A stretch of 15,689 nt of DNA. Source: Spinellus fusiger. Taxonomy: Eukaryota > Mucoromycota > Mucoromycetes > Mucorales > Phycomycetaceae. This document shows positions 1-8,345 of this stretch, piece after piece. The notes under the pieces were generated by a model, which searched no databases, had not been told where the DNA came from, and was given only the letters and a program-made list of their open reading frames with translations. Position 1 is the stretch's first letter. Each line of letters opens with the position of its first letter. The DNA lies in the NCBI GenBank assembly GCA_025094145.1, contig JALLLS010000176.1:1-15689 (forward strand). The letters are read 5' to 3'. Both the position numbers and the translations under genes were made by a program.

Positions 1-999
1 GTAACACAGTGATGGCTCTGTCAATGGAAAAAGATATTTCCAAACGGATCCCCACCGTGGTATCTTTTTAAAAAAGAATGAAATTGCCATTGTGTAAATC
101 AAGTCTTCATTGGTCTCTCATTCTTTCATTCATCTGTTCATCTCATTCTGCCTACTTACCTCCATATTTATACATATACAGCATACTTACATTGTCCTTT
201 TTATTGTTTTAACAACTCTCATTTGTTCACATTAGTTCATAGTTCATACTCTTATTCTTACAATAAATCCAATGACAGTTCCTTTCTGTCAGACTAAGCA
301 TATGAAGAGTGTGGCTGGTGCGGGTGTTGAGGCATAGGAGTGTGGGGAAAGGGCTGACAATAGGGAACCCCTGAGTCCATTAGATTCGGCAAAATGTCTC
401 AACACTAGACGTATGCTTCAAATGTAGGAACAATGAAAAATAAATATATATAGAAAAAGTGACACTCGGAATTCCTACTGTGCTTCTATTGCCGTTTCTC
501 AGTTTGAATCGTCTGACTCTCGCTACTGCTCCATGTTGGTACTCTGTACTCTGTATTCAGGCAGAAGAGCGGCAGTTGGATTTTAAGGTTATGAATGGGA
601 CAAGATCAAACATTACGCAATAAACAAACATTTGAAAAGAAAAAACTTAGCAATTCAGCTCTGAGTTATTTTCCTCTGACATTTGTTCTTTCATTCTCTA
701 TTGTTTTCTATTGTTTTCTATTTGCACTAGTGTATTGGTCTCTACTGCCCTTTATTGGCCCCGAAATCCTTTGGTTTCTTATTTGACTTTTCTGCTTCTC
801 TGTTTTGATCTTTTGCTAATGATGTGTATAGATAAAGAGGAATCAAAATAGTGTATGCCGTTGTACACATGATAAAATAAAATAAAAAGTCTCTTTTCAT
901 CTATACAATGTATATTGAGGATGACCAACACAAGTTATTAGATAGGTTGAATGGTTTGGGATCTGTTTCTTATTAAAGCTGTACCTAGGCACCCAAATA
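1..999. other. AT-rich region, no supported gene
   Basis: This stretch is AT-rich with many short T and A runs and no reading frame that I can assign to a family. Two weak hints were seen. An open frame of 22 codons at 3-71 (+) ends in TAA and could be the tail of a gene lying left of the window. A locally GC-richer segment on the minus strand at about 294-390 has a Pro/His/Gln-rich open frame ending in TAG at 296-294, but a second minus-strand frame is open across the same bases. Neither has a recognisable domain or a clear upstream exon, so no gene is called. Confidence 0.4.
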
Positions 1000-1406
1000 T
1001 TGTTGTTGTTATTGTTGTTATTGTTGTTATTGTTGTTATTGTTGTTATTGTTGTTATTGTTGTTATTGTTGTTATTGTTGTTATTGTTGTTATTGTTGTT
1101 ATTGTTGTTATTGTTGTTATTGTTGTTATTGTTGTTATTGTTGTTATTGTTGTTATTGTTGTTATTGTTGTTATTGTTGTTATTGTTGTTATTGTTGTTA
1201 TTGTTGTTATTGTTGTTATTGTTGTTATTGTTGTTATTGTTGTTATTGTTGTTATTGTTGTTATTGTTGTTATTGTTGTTATTGTTGTTATTGTTGTTAT
1301 TGTTGTTATTGTTGTTATTGTTGTTATTGTTGTTATTGTTGTTATTGTTGTTATTGTTGTTATTGTTGTTATTGTTATTATTATTGTTATTGTTATTGTT
1401 ATTATT
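1000..1406. repeat. 9-bp minisatellite (TTGTTGTTA)n
   Basis: A near-perfect tandem array of the 9-mer TTGTTGTTA runs for about 41 copies (roughly 1004-1376), then decays into TTATTG/ATT triplet-type repeats to about 1406. The unit is built of three leucine codons in one frame, so it creates long artefactual open frames: poly-Leu and Val-Val-Ile on the plus strand, Ile-Thr-Thr on the minus strand. No non-repetitive coding sequence flanks it convincingly, so it is called simple repeat DNA. Such arrays are prone to length change and assembly collapse, so the copy number is uncertain. Confidence 0.95.
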
Positions 1407-1892
1407 TGGCTTTTAAGCAATGCTATCCTTTTCCCTTTACGTTGTGAAGAGTATTTCTCTTTATATCCATATCCATATCTATATATCTTTGGATGCTTAG
1501 TCAATAATGTGTTGGCCGTAATAAGTAATCAATAACATGTTAGTTGTAAATAGCAAGCACTATTCATCTTTCTATAACTCAATACATAGTCCATTGATTT
1601 ATTTTATACTTACTGTCAAAAATACCTGCTATATAGAACCCTCCTTACACTCATTATTGACCAAGAATACATTTATAGATGAATCAATGGACCTGATTTA
1701 TACCTGCTGTATCTACTCAAACATTCTATGCATCAGAAGAACCTCCTACTTCATAGCAGTAATAGATCGTGGGATGGGATGTGATATTGCATGTATTCCT
1801 CTTGTCTGACGTAGAAGCGGAGTAACGCATCAAAAAAAGAAGGAATTATTTTATATGCAAAACAAGACAGCAAGAACAGCAAGACAGGGGCC
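1407..1892. other. Spacer upstream of the SSX2IP/Msd1-like gene
   Basis: This is 486 bases between the minisatellite and the first ATG of the coiled-coil gene. It presumably holds the promoter and 5' untranslated region. A TGACGTA element (CRE-like) lies at 1807-1813, about 80 bases before the start codon. A short GACAGCAAGAACAGCAAGACAG direct-repeat tract precedes the ATG at about 1866-1887. The open frame at 1537-1809 lacks an ATG start and any family signature and is not called. Confidence 0.4.
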
Positions 1893-3912
1893 ATGGACAC
1901 AACCCACGACATGTCTTTTGAACTGGAGTAATGTTCAACTGATAAATACAGAAAGAGCTTTAACTGAAGAATAGATCTTTTGAATCGCCCTTGTCTCCCT
2001 CACAGTTTCAACTCAATGATCTGAATCCTATGGACATGAGGTAGGAAACAAAACAAAAAAAAGACATTAGCTAACATTACTAGGGCCTTTTGCACTCCAA
2101 ATAATATAGACTCATGCTCAAACCACGTCAATATACAACTTACTGCTCAAGGATACCCTGTTCCTCTTGTATTCAACTCAGTTACTGTAGAAGATACGTG
2201 CAGGATGATCAACTGTATTCATGCCTTATTATCTGATAAAAAGGTACTCTTGCTACTAAATAAAATAAAATAAACAGGCTGATAAAGCATACACCAACAG
2301 AGCCAAGAGGAAATGATTTTTGAACTAAACAAGTCCATATTGGATAAGAAAAGGGCCTACGAGAGTCTTTCACTGAAGTTTGTAAGTCAACACTAAACAC
2401 AGTGTTCACTCATAGATATTAGGAACAACAGAAAAAGGCGACAGAAAAAGAAAAAAAGGAGAAAGAACACCTAGCATTAAAAATAGAGTAAGTAGACCAG
2501 ACATATAAAACAGCAGTATTCATCTCGATTCCTTATAGATCCATGACCATGACTATCAAAACAGAAAAGGATCATCATCGCAGTATAAAGGATGAATTGA
2601 CAAGAGCAAAGAACAATCTGCAGTATATAAAAGCACAGTATTCTGTAAGTGGTACTCTTTTATAAAATAGAAGCTTATGCATCCCAAATAGCACGAGACC
2701 AGACGTCATGAACAAGAACATGCAAAGACGCGCGATAGATTAATGAAGCTGATGAAGAACATGTCCAGACCAGTGATGACGATTAGCCAGCCACTCGTAG
2801 CTATAAAACCATCCTCTCCAGACATTCTTACACAGGTAACCCATTTTGCTCAGTATTGGTTCATATTGGTATGGATAGGGAAAGGCACTGTATGGAGATC
2901 TTATGGATAAAATCAGTCAGCGAGAAACAGAAGCAAGAGTAGAGAATGAGGCATTCCGAAAGGCATTTATAGCTGTGTATTCTGCTTTAAAGAGCCTGCT
3001 TAATCGTCAAATAGAGGACTATGAAGACAGAAACACATCCACAGAGGTAATAGAAGAAGTATCCAGCCTTAATCTAACAAGAGATCCCAAAGAGTTCTCG
3101 TCGTGATATAGCCACTTTTCAATTGCCTTTTAGTTTTGGAGGTGAAGAGGCTATTCAACATATTCATAGTCTGCTGGCCAGGTTACAGGAAGAGTGGGAT
3201 GAGCAGACACGAGACAAGACTGTATACACTGCGGAAGATGTGCTCAAGAGAGATAGAGTAATACGAGAGATGGAGCAAGACATAGGGACATTCACCACAA
3301 TGTTGGGTAGGGAATATGTATTCACTGTCTCTGTACTTATTATGATAATGATGACTATTCATAGATGAATCAAGGAGAGAGTATGAAGAGAAAACAAAGA
3401 TTTATAGGAAATATGAACAAGGAGGATTCTTTGATAGTCTACTACCAAACATCAGCACTCAGCTTTCAGATTCTGAAGGATCTGTGTATGAAATTGAACA
3501 GGGAGGGATGCGCAAATGGAAACAGATACAAAAAAGGCATGGAGAGATCAGAAAAGAGTAACAGAAGCAGCCATTCAGTTGGGAAATGAACGCAAAGCAC
3601 TCAGTGTAAGACTAGCAGGATTCTTTATTATTGGTTGCTCAATAGACTACTATGTTAGGCTGAACGTTGGGCATTTGAAAAGATGAAGATAGAACTTGGT
3701 GCACAGGAATTCTTATCAGACAGGTAAGTCAACAAAAGGAGCCTTTCTGATCCATTACACATTCTATTAGCCCCTCTAATCCTCAGGCTGAGGCTGAGGG
3801 TGAGACTGGACCTAAGCATGAGCATGAGCATGCACCCAGTACTTTCTCAATGACACCAATGTCACTGCCCAGAAAGCGGCCAAGGTCATGGTTAGGAAAG
3901 GCACCCTGTTAA
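1893..3912 (+). CDS. SSX2IP/ADIP (Msd1)-family coiled-coil protein
   Basis: This family (human SSX2IP, fission yeast Msd1; Pfam ADIP) anchors microtubule minus ends at the centrosome or spindle pole body. I read exons 1893-1927, 1975-2040, 2084-2243, 2301-2381, 2423-2487, 2539-2644, 2692-2835, 2879-3046, 3084-3306, 3365-3436, 3502-3605, 3659-3723 and 3771-3912, giving 476 residues. All introns are GT-AG and 37-65 bases long. The diagnostic block 'AFCTPNNIDSC' is at residues 35-45, followed by a small alpha-helical head to about 87. Long Lys/Glu-rich coiled coils run about 88-175 and 220-275. An 'FQLPF' motif then leads into another helical region, and the tail is basic ('PRKRPRSWLGKAP'). The start ATG sits in a good context (GCCATGG). 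Exon 9 could instead begin at 3093. The junction 3437-3501 is weak: without it the frame breaks, so an indel or pseudogene remains possible. The gene converges on RPS28. Family call is from remembered motifs, not a search. Confidence 0.82.
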
Positions 3913-3919
3913 CTTTGTC

Positions 3920-3941
3920 TTTTTTTTTTAAAAAAAAAAAA
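3920..3941. other. T10A12 tract between convergent genes
   Basis: A run of ten T is followed directly by twelve A, 8 bases after the stop of the coiled-coil gene and 137 bases beyond the RPS28 stop. The tract is self-complementary, and only 165 bases separate the two convergent stop codons. It may serve 3' end formation for both genes or exclude nucleosomes. That role is inference; the tract itself is directly visible. Confidence 0.6.
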
Positions 3942-4077
3942 CTCTTCCCATTGTAATAGCACACCCATTTCATAGTATTCATTTGAATGTCACATAAAAC
4001 AGTATCTCATTAGAAAAAATGTCTTAGAGCCGTGTCCTTTATTTTCACGTCATATCAAAATAAGCCGTTGTATAAGA

Positions 4078-4560
4078 TTAACGGAGACGACGAGCTTCAC
4101 GCTCGGATTCCAACAAACACAAGATATCGTTTTCACGGACAGGACCCTTGACGTTACGGATAATGCTGCGGTTGGTATCATCCATGAATTCAACACGGAC
4201 CTGAGTGACACTACCACGGGAGCCAGTACGACCGAGGACTTTGATGACTCTGGCGAGCTTAACGGGTGTCTTGGAGTTGTCCTATAGAGAGATTGTCAAT
4301 CATCTTTTTCTTTTTTTTTCTGAGTGTTGCGTTTATAGCTGTAGTCTATCTAAACTTCTATCCATCCACCTATCCATGTATCCATCCATCCACCTATGTA
4401 TCTATCCATCTACCTATGTATCCATCCATCCACCTATTTATGTATCCATTCACCTATTTATGTATGTATCTATATATCTATGTATCCATCCATCTATGTA
4501 TCCATGTATCCATCTATTTAAAGCCAACGAATCTATGATCAGGCATCGTCTACTCACCAT
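4078..4560 (-). CDS. RPS28: 40S ribosomal protein S28 (eS28)
   Basis: This is a small-subunit ribosomal protein, near the mRNA exit region of the 40S subunit. Coding sequence is complement(4078-4281, 4558-4560). Exon 1 contributes only the ATG (4560-4558). It is followed by a GTGAGT donor and a 276-base intron ending in CTATAG. Exon 2 gives 67 residues and TAA at 4080-4078, so the protein has 68 residues, close to the usual 67-69. Family hallmarks are '[10 protein letters not shown]' (about 15-24), 'TQVRVEF', '[13 protein letters not shown]' and the C-terminal '[10 protein letters not shown]'. No residue looks out of place and the gene appears functional. The intron carries a tetranucleotide repeat tract. 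Two CACGTG boxes and a pyrimidine-rich stretch lie upstream, consistent with ribosomal-protein gene control. Confidence 0.97.
4359..4518. repeat. Imperfect TATC/CATC tetranucleotide repeat in the RPS28 intron
   Basis: About 160 bases of interspersed TATCCATC, CACCTATG and TATGTATC units fill over half of the RPS28 intron. The array is imperfect, so it is an old microsatellite. Open frames seen across it on both strands are low-complexity by-products. The repeat stays clear of the donor (4557) and of the pyrimidine-rich acceptor region near 4282-4320. Confidence 0.9.
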
Positions 4561-4646
4561 ATCTTCCGCTATAGGATGTTTAAGAGAGGGAAAGATGTAC
4601 TGCAAAGGTCTTTGGAGTCTATAGCTTTTGGTCGGAGTAGACTTGT

Positions 4647-4683
4647 TCACGTGACTTTGACAGAAGGTAGGAATCCTCACGTG
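4647..4683 (-). promoter_or_regulatory. Paired CACGTG boxes upstream of RPS28
   Basis: A perfect TCACGTGA palindrome lies at 4647-4654 and a second CACGTG at 4678-4683, with 30 bases between their starts. They are about 88-120 bases upstream of the RPS28 ATG. CACGTG is the core site of bHLH factors such as fungal Cbf1 and related E-box proteins. The spacing and position fit a proximal promoter element; binding itself is inferred. Confidence 0.5.
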
Positions 4684-5337
4684 TTGGTTCGGTCCTTTAT
4701 GCAATACAGTGAATGAAATAAAGTTAACCTGCACTATTACATGGCAATAGAATGTATTATTATAATATAGTATGGTGTTAATCAGATGATTATAGAGATA
4801 AAGATAAGAATTGAGAAGCTGATTCAACATTTGAATACAATACACTGTATTCATCAATAAGACTACTTTCTTTCTTTCTTAGTATCTAGAATAATGTCCT
4901 CTTATTCAATATACGACTATAGGGGATTTATAGAGATGTCTACATTTATGAAGATACTTGGGTATATTCTATATTTCTGCTGTTGTTTTTGCACGTTATT
5001 TATAAATATCCCATAGAAAAAAAATAAAGATTAATATCTATTATACAGACCTATGTATAGTATGTTTGTATGTTATTATGTTAAAGAGTGTCTCAATAGA
5101 GTGAATTCTAATAAACACAAACTATATAATATAGATAGATAGCTGTTAAATAAAATCAGAATAGAGTATTTTTCAATTCCATGGAATTTAATAATAGGCA
5201 TACATGAATATTTGGTGTATATTTCTTTTGATCTTTCTTTATTTTTACAAACGTGTAGCCAAAAGGTATGGTTTACATGTATATATTCACGTTTCATTTT
5301 TATCTACCATACTGTTATTTATACTATCTTCTATCTA

Positions 5338-5490
5338 ATAACAATAATAACAATAATAACAATAATAACAATAATAACAATAATAACTATAATAACTATA
5401 ATAACATAATAACTATAATAACAATAATAACTATAATAACAATAATAACTATAATAACAATAATAACAATAATAACAATAATAATAACTA
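5338..5490. repeat. 9-bp satellite (AATAATAAC)n
   Basis: Tandem AATAATAAC units interspersed with AATAACTAT variants span about 150 bases upstream of HIS3. Long Asn-rich or Ile/Thr-rich frames across it are artefacts. The unit differs by one base from the reverse complement of the array at 1000-1406 (AATAACAAC), so the two may share a mutational origin. Confidence 0.9.
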
Positions 5491-5856
5491 TGGTACTATA
5501 TTGTCTCATCTCCTGCAAATAGCTTACAGTATCTGAAGACTACTTACAATACAAGGATACTCCCTGCCAAATGTGTAACATGATACTCTATTTACAATAG
5601 GATTATCATTCAATTCTTAGAAATGAAATACCATTCTACTGATTTTTATCCATTTTTTTTCTATAAATAATAGATAAAGATAGCATTAAATATAAAATAT
5701 TATATTAAAATTACTGAAGATAATTAAACTAAGTAGTTGTAGTAAAGACAATAGTCATCCAAAGTCATCTTCATTGCTAATATTATTCATAAAAGGATAA
5801 GGATTCAACCTATAAACTCAGCAAATATTCAATCAGTAGAACAATAGTCACTAGAA

Positions 5857-5863
5857 TGAGTCA
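5857..5863 (+). promoter_or_regulatory. Gcn4/bZIP site TGAGTCA upstream of HIS3
   Basis: A perfect TGAGTCA is centred about 69 bases upstream of the HIS3 ATG. This 7-mer is the canonical binding site of the Gcn4/Cpc1/CpcA class of bZIP activators, which control amino-acid biosynthesis genes. HIS3 is the classic Gcn4 target in budding yeast, so the site suggests that general amino acid control applies to this gene too. The motif is seen; the regulation is inferred. Confidence 0.7.
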
Positions 5864-5902
5864 CACTTAGCTTCCTCGTCTTTATCAAATCAACTCAGTG
5901 CT

Positions 5903-5956
5903 ATGAAGCATTTCCCAATAGCTTCATCATGGCAGAAACACGCACAGCAACTGTGA
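5903..5956 (+). promoter_or_regulatory. Upstream ATG/short frame overlapping the HIS3 start
   Basis: An ATG 26 bases before the HIS3 start opens a 17-codon frame that ends in TGA inside HIS3 exon 1, out of frame with it. If transcription starts upstream of 5903, scanning ribosomes would meet this ATG first and translation of HIS3 could be damped. If the transcript begins downstream of it, the ATG is irrelevant. The sequence cannot decide which. Confidence 0.3.
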
Positions 5957-6674
5957 ACAGAAAGACTAATGAGACAGATATTCAACTGTATATTAACCTT
6001 GACTCCTACCTCAATCAAGAGATTGTTATTGATACTGGTATTGGATTCCTTGACCATGTAAGTCTATGACCAATACAAACGAAATAACACTTTAAAGATG
6101 TACCACGCATTAGCAAAGCACAGTGGATGGTCTCTTAACTTGACCTGTAAGGGGGACTTGCACATTGATGATCACCATACTGCTGAGGATACGGCCATTG
6201 CTCTTGGTATGGCGTTTAAGCAGGCATTAGGTGCACCCAGAGGCATTAAACGCTTTGGCTCTGCTTATTGCCCTCTGGATGAGGTAAAATAAAAGAAAAC
6301 ACTCATCCTGTTAGATGTTTAATTTCTTGTTGATTTAGGCACTTGCTCGCTCTGTGGTGGATATCTCAGGCCGTCCCTTTGCTGATATTAACCTCGGATT
6401 AAAGCGTGAAATGATCGGCAATATGTCTACTGAAATGCTTCCTCATGTTCTTTTGTCATTTGCATTTGGTGCAGGTATCACTCTCCATGTAGATGTACTG
6501 AAAGGTACAAATGATCATCACAGGTAGAGACAATGGCCGTAAGAGTGTTCAGATAATCACACTTTCTTTCTTTCTAGAGCTGAATCTGCTTTCAAGTCCC
6601 TGGCCGTTGCCATTCGCACAGCCATTGAAAGAACAGGAACAGATGATGTACCAAGTACTAAGGGTGTCTTATAA
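5929..6674 (+). CDS. HIS3: Imidazoleglycerol-phosphate dehydratase
   Basis: The enzyme dehydrates imidazole glycerol phosphate to imidazole acetol phosphate in histidine synthesis, using a di-manganese centre in a 24-mer. Exons 5929-6057, 6098-6283, 6339-6523 and 6578-6674 join in frame to 198 residues, the usual length for the single-domain fungal enzyme. Introns are 40, 55 and 54 bases, all GT-AG. Metal-binding motifs are intact: 'GFLDHM' (His43), His46 and His51, 'DDHHTAED' (His69, His70, Glu73), His141, and 'NDHHRAE' (His165, His166, Glu169). The substrate-binding segment 'DISGRPF' follows. The start is the ATG giving [13 protein letters not shown], which matches the family N-terminus. 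It is transcribed divergently from RPS28 and has a TGAGTCA site upstream. It appears functional. Confidence 0.98.
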
Positions 6675-7355
6675 TGTATTTATTTAAATATCTTCAACTC
6701 TCTTTTTAATATTAAAACTAGAAAATATACGTTTGCTTGTTTCTTTTCTTGTATTTGATTTTTTAACTGAGAGACTTACTATCTTCAAATTAAACAAATT
6801 TAATTATAATTTATTATAAATTGATGTTTTATTGTACAATATAAGTACTAAAAAGCTACCAAAAAATACTTGTAAAAATAGTAAAGATGAATGAAGCTTC
6901 GCACTAATAAATTGAAGTTCACAAAGTTCTGTAGCATTAAAAGTCCGGGAGCATATTCTTTTTAATCCTTTGTAGAATAAGGAAGTCACAACATCCTATC
7001 TATATGAATGATCTATGAGGGCAATATATATATCACTTGGGAATGAGAAGATACCATCACTGAAAAGAATAGCAAAGTAGTATAAAAAGTATCGTTGTCT
7101 ATTTCTCAATATATTTTTTAAAATTTGAGCAGCTCCCTACACACCAGGAGATCTTTAGGATATAAAAAGAAATAGTCGAAATACAATTGTTTAAAAATGA
7201 CATGGATTTGAAAAGGAGCAAAAAAAGTGAAATATATTCATGTTAGTTCTTAAATAAAGATTATTATGTAAATTTACCTGTAAATATCTAAATCCCAAAG
7301 GAAACCACTTTCGATGTGGCGATATATAATATAATATGAATAAGAATATCTATTC
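6675..7355. other. AT-rich spacer 3' of HIS3
   Basis: This region includes the HIS3 3' end (TTTATTTAAATATC and a T-rich tract within 60 bases of the stop) and then very AT-rich DNA. A minus-strand open frame at 6989-6804 has no recognisable family and becomes low-complexity. No gene is called. The right edge meets the C-terminus of the TnpB/Fanzor-like remnant. Confidence 0.5.
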
Positions 7356-7855
7356 TTATGTGACTGTATAGATACCCTTTGATGCATTCACATCTCTGTT
7401 CCAAACAATTCCACAACTTTGGCAAGCGTGGATACTGTTGAAATTTATTAATACCTCGGTGAGGTTATTTGTGTTATAAGTGTGGCAGATCTTGAGAACA
7501 AAAATAAAACAGAGTAACTGTTAGAAGAGCTTTTCATATTAGGTGAGAGGTCAATTATGCTTACTCTCGATGTTCGAAACTTATCAACATCAACCATAAG
7601 AAAATCTCCATCTTTTTGTCTCTTTTTCAATGATTGATATAAATTTGATAGTATCTTTTCCTTTCATTCTTGCACTATAAGCAACGACTGGCAGCTTGGT
7701 GGGATCATACTCCAATTTTTTAGGTGCCAATACCCCTTTTCAATAATAAAACAGTAAAAATAATTAGTTTGAGATGTATTAATGTACTCTCTGTGTGTGT
7801 GTCGTATTACCCTTGCACTGGCATCTTCCTGCCTTTGTCTTTGTAACGGATTCAC
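7356..7855 (-). pseudogene. TnpB/Fanzor-like protein remnant (C-terminal RuvC/zinc-ribbon part)
   Basis: TnpB and its eukaryotic relatives (Fanzor) are RNA-guided DNA endonucleases of transposons. Read on the minus strand, a piece before an apparent intron (7810-7736) leads into 'KLPVVAYSARMKGKDTIKF', then 'MVDVDKFRTSR' (about 7597-7565). A GTAAGC...CAAG intron (7564-7491) follows. The last exon (7490-7356) reads 'ICHTY', then 'CQSCGIVWNRDVNASKG' and TAA at 7358-7356. 'WNRDVNAS' is the RuvC-III motif, its Asp at 7394-7392. The two Cys pairs form the zinc ribbon; the fourth position of the first pair is Tyr (7478-7476). There is a +1 frame break near 7640-7630, and the N-terminal half with RuvC-I and II is absent. 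It is therefore a truncated, dead copy. Family motifs are from memory. Confidence 0.65.
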
Positions 7856-7899
7856 TGGGTTTATTAAAATAAAATAATATACAATAGAAACTGACTAAC

Positions 7900-8142
7900 A
7901 TGTCAGACATAAAAAACATATACAAACATTCACCAGATCACAACTGTTGGTTTATATGCCAGACAAGGGCAAACAAAATAAAGAGGGTAGAAGTTATGAA
8001 GAACAACAGACAGTGTAGTTGGCAGGTATTTATATCCAAGCAGAAGAGAACAAAAAGAAATTTCATAAGTCATTTGCTTAATCAGAACTACCAAAGTAAT
8101 GCAGACTACAACAACATTTTAGAAAAGAAAAGAATTGCTTAA
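7900..8142 (+). CDS. Possible small ORF, unknown
   Basis: An 80-codon ATG-started frame encodes a Lys/Asn/Gln-rich basic product with three Cys and two Trp in the first 45 residues ('NCWFICQ', 'QCSWQVF'). It starts 45 bases to the right of the TnpB-like remnant and points away from it. I do not recognise it. It could be a fragment of a transposon-encoded DNA-binding protein or just chance in AT-rich DNA. Confidence 0.2.
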   Translation: MSDIKNIYKHSPDHNCWFICQTRANKIKRVEVMKNNRQCSWQVFISKQKRTKRNFISHLLNQNYQSNADYNNILEKKRIA

Positions 8143-8311
8143 AAACAGTTGCTTAGTTACCCATTGTGCCCAAATCGTGTGTTATGTCCCTGCTAAAGAC
8201 CAAATATCTATATATTTATCTCTCTAGTGGTCCTGTTGATAACCTTAGTACTCTTTATTGCAGAATAAAGGATATATTTTACAAAGTCACATAGTATGGG
8301 TTTTGAGGTTA

Positions 8312-8345
<34 letters not shown>

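Larger units (their letters stand above)
4561..5928. other. Divergent intergenic region between RPS28 and HIS3
   Basis: These 1,368 bases hold the promoters of both divergently transcribed genes. The RPS28 side has two CACGTG boxes. The HIS3 side has TGAGTCA. The middle is very AT-rich with the AATAATAAC satellite at about 5338-5490. No open frame here has a recognisable family, codon bias or plausible splice structure, so no further gene is called. Confidence 0.6.

Noticed and set aside
3..71. 22-codon open frame ending in TAA at the left edge
   Set aside because: It could be the tail of a gene outside the window, but is too short to recognise.
294..390. Minus-strand Pro/His/Gln-rich possible C-terminus
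   Set aside because: Two minus frames are open over the same bases and no upstream exon could be joined convincingly.
595..786. 63-codon hydrophobic frame
   Set aside because: It is T-rich low-complexity sequence with a repeated CTATTGTTTT stretch, no homologous motif and no supporting splice or promoter structure.
938..1535. Long open frames across the 9-bp satellite on both strands
   Set aside because: They exist only because the repeat unit has no stop codon. The flanks show no family signature or start context.
2209..2409. Minus-strand frame of 66 codons
   Set aside because: It lies opposite exons and introns of the Msd1-like gene, whose plus-strand splicing gives a coherent protein.
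4205..4857. Frames across RPS28, its intron repeat and its promoter
   Set aside because: They are by-products of the RPS28 antisense strand and the tetranucleotide repeat.
1000..5490. Possible CRISPR-like arrays
   Set aside because: All regular repeats here are contiguous micro- or minisatellites with no unique spacers.
6804..6989. Minus-strand 61-codon frame
   Set aside because: The first half reads plausibly, but no family is recognised and the rest is low-complexity hydrophobic.
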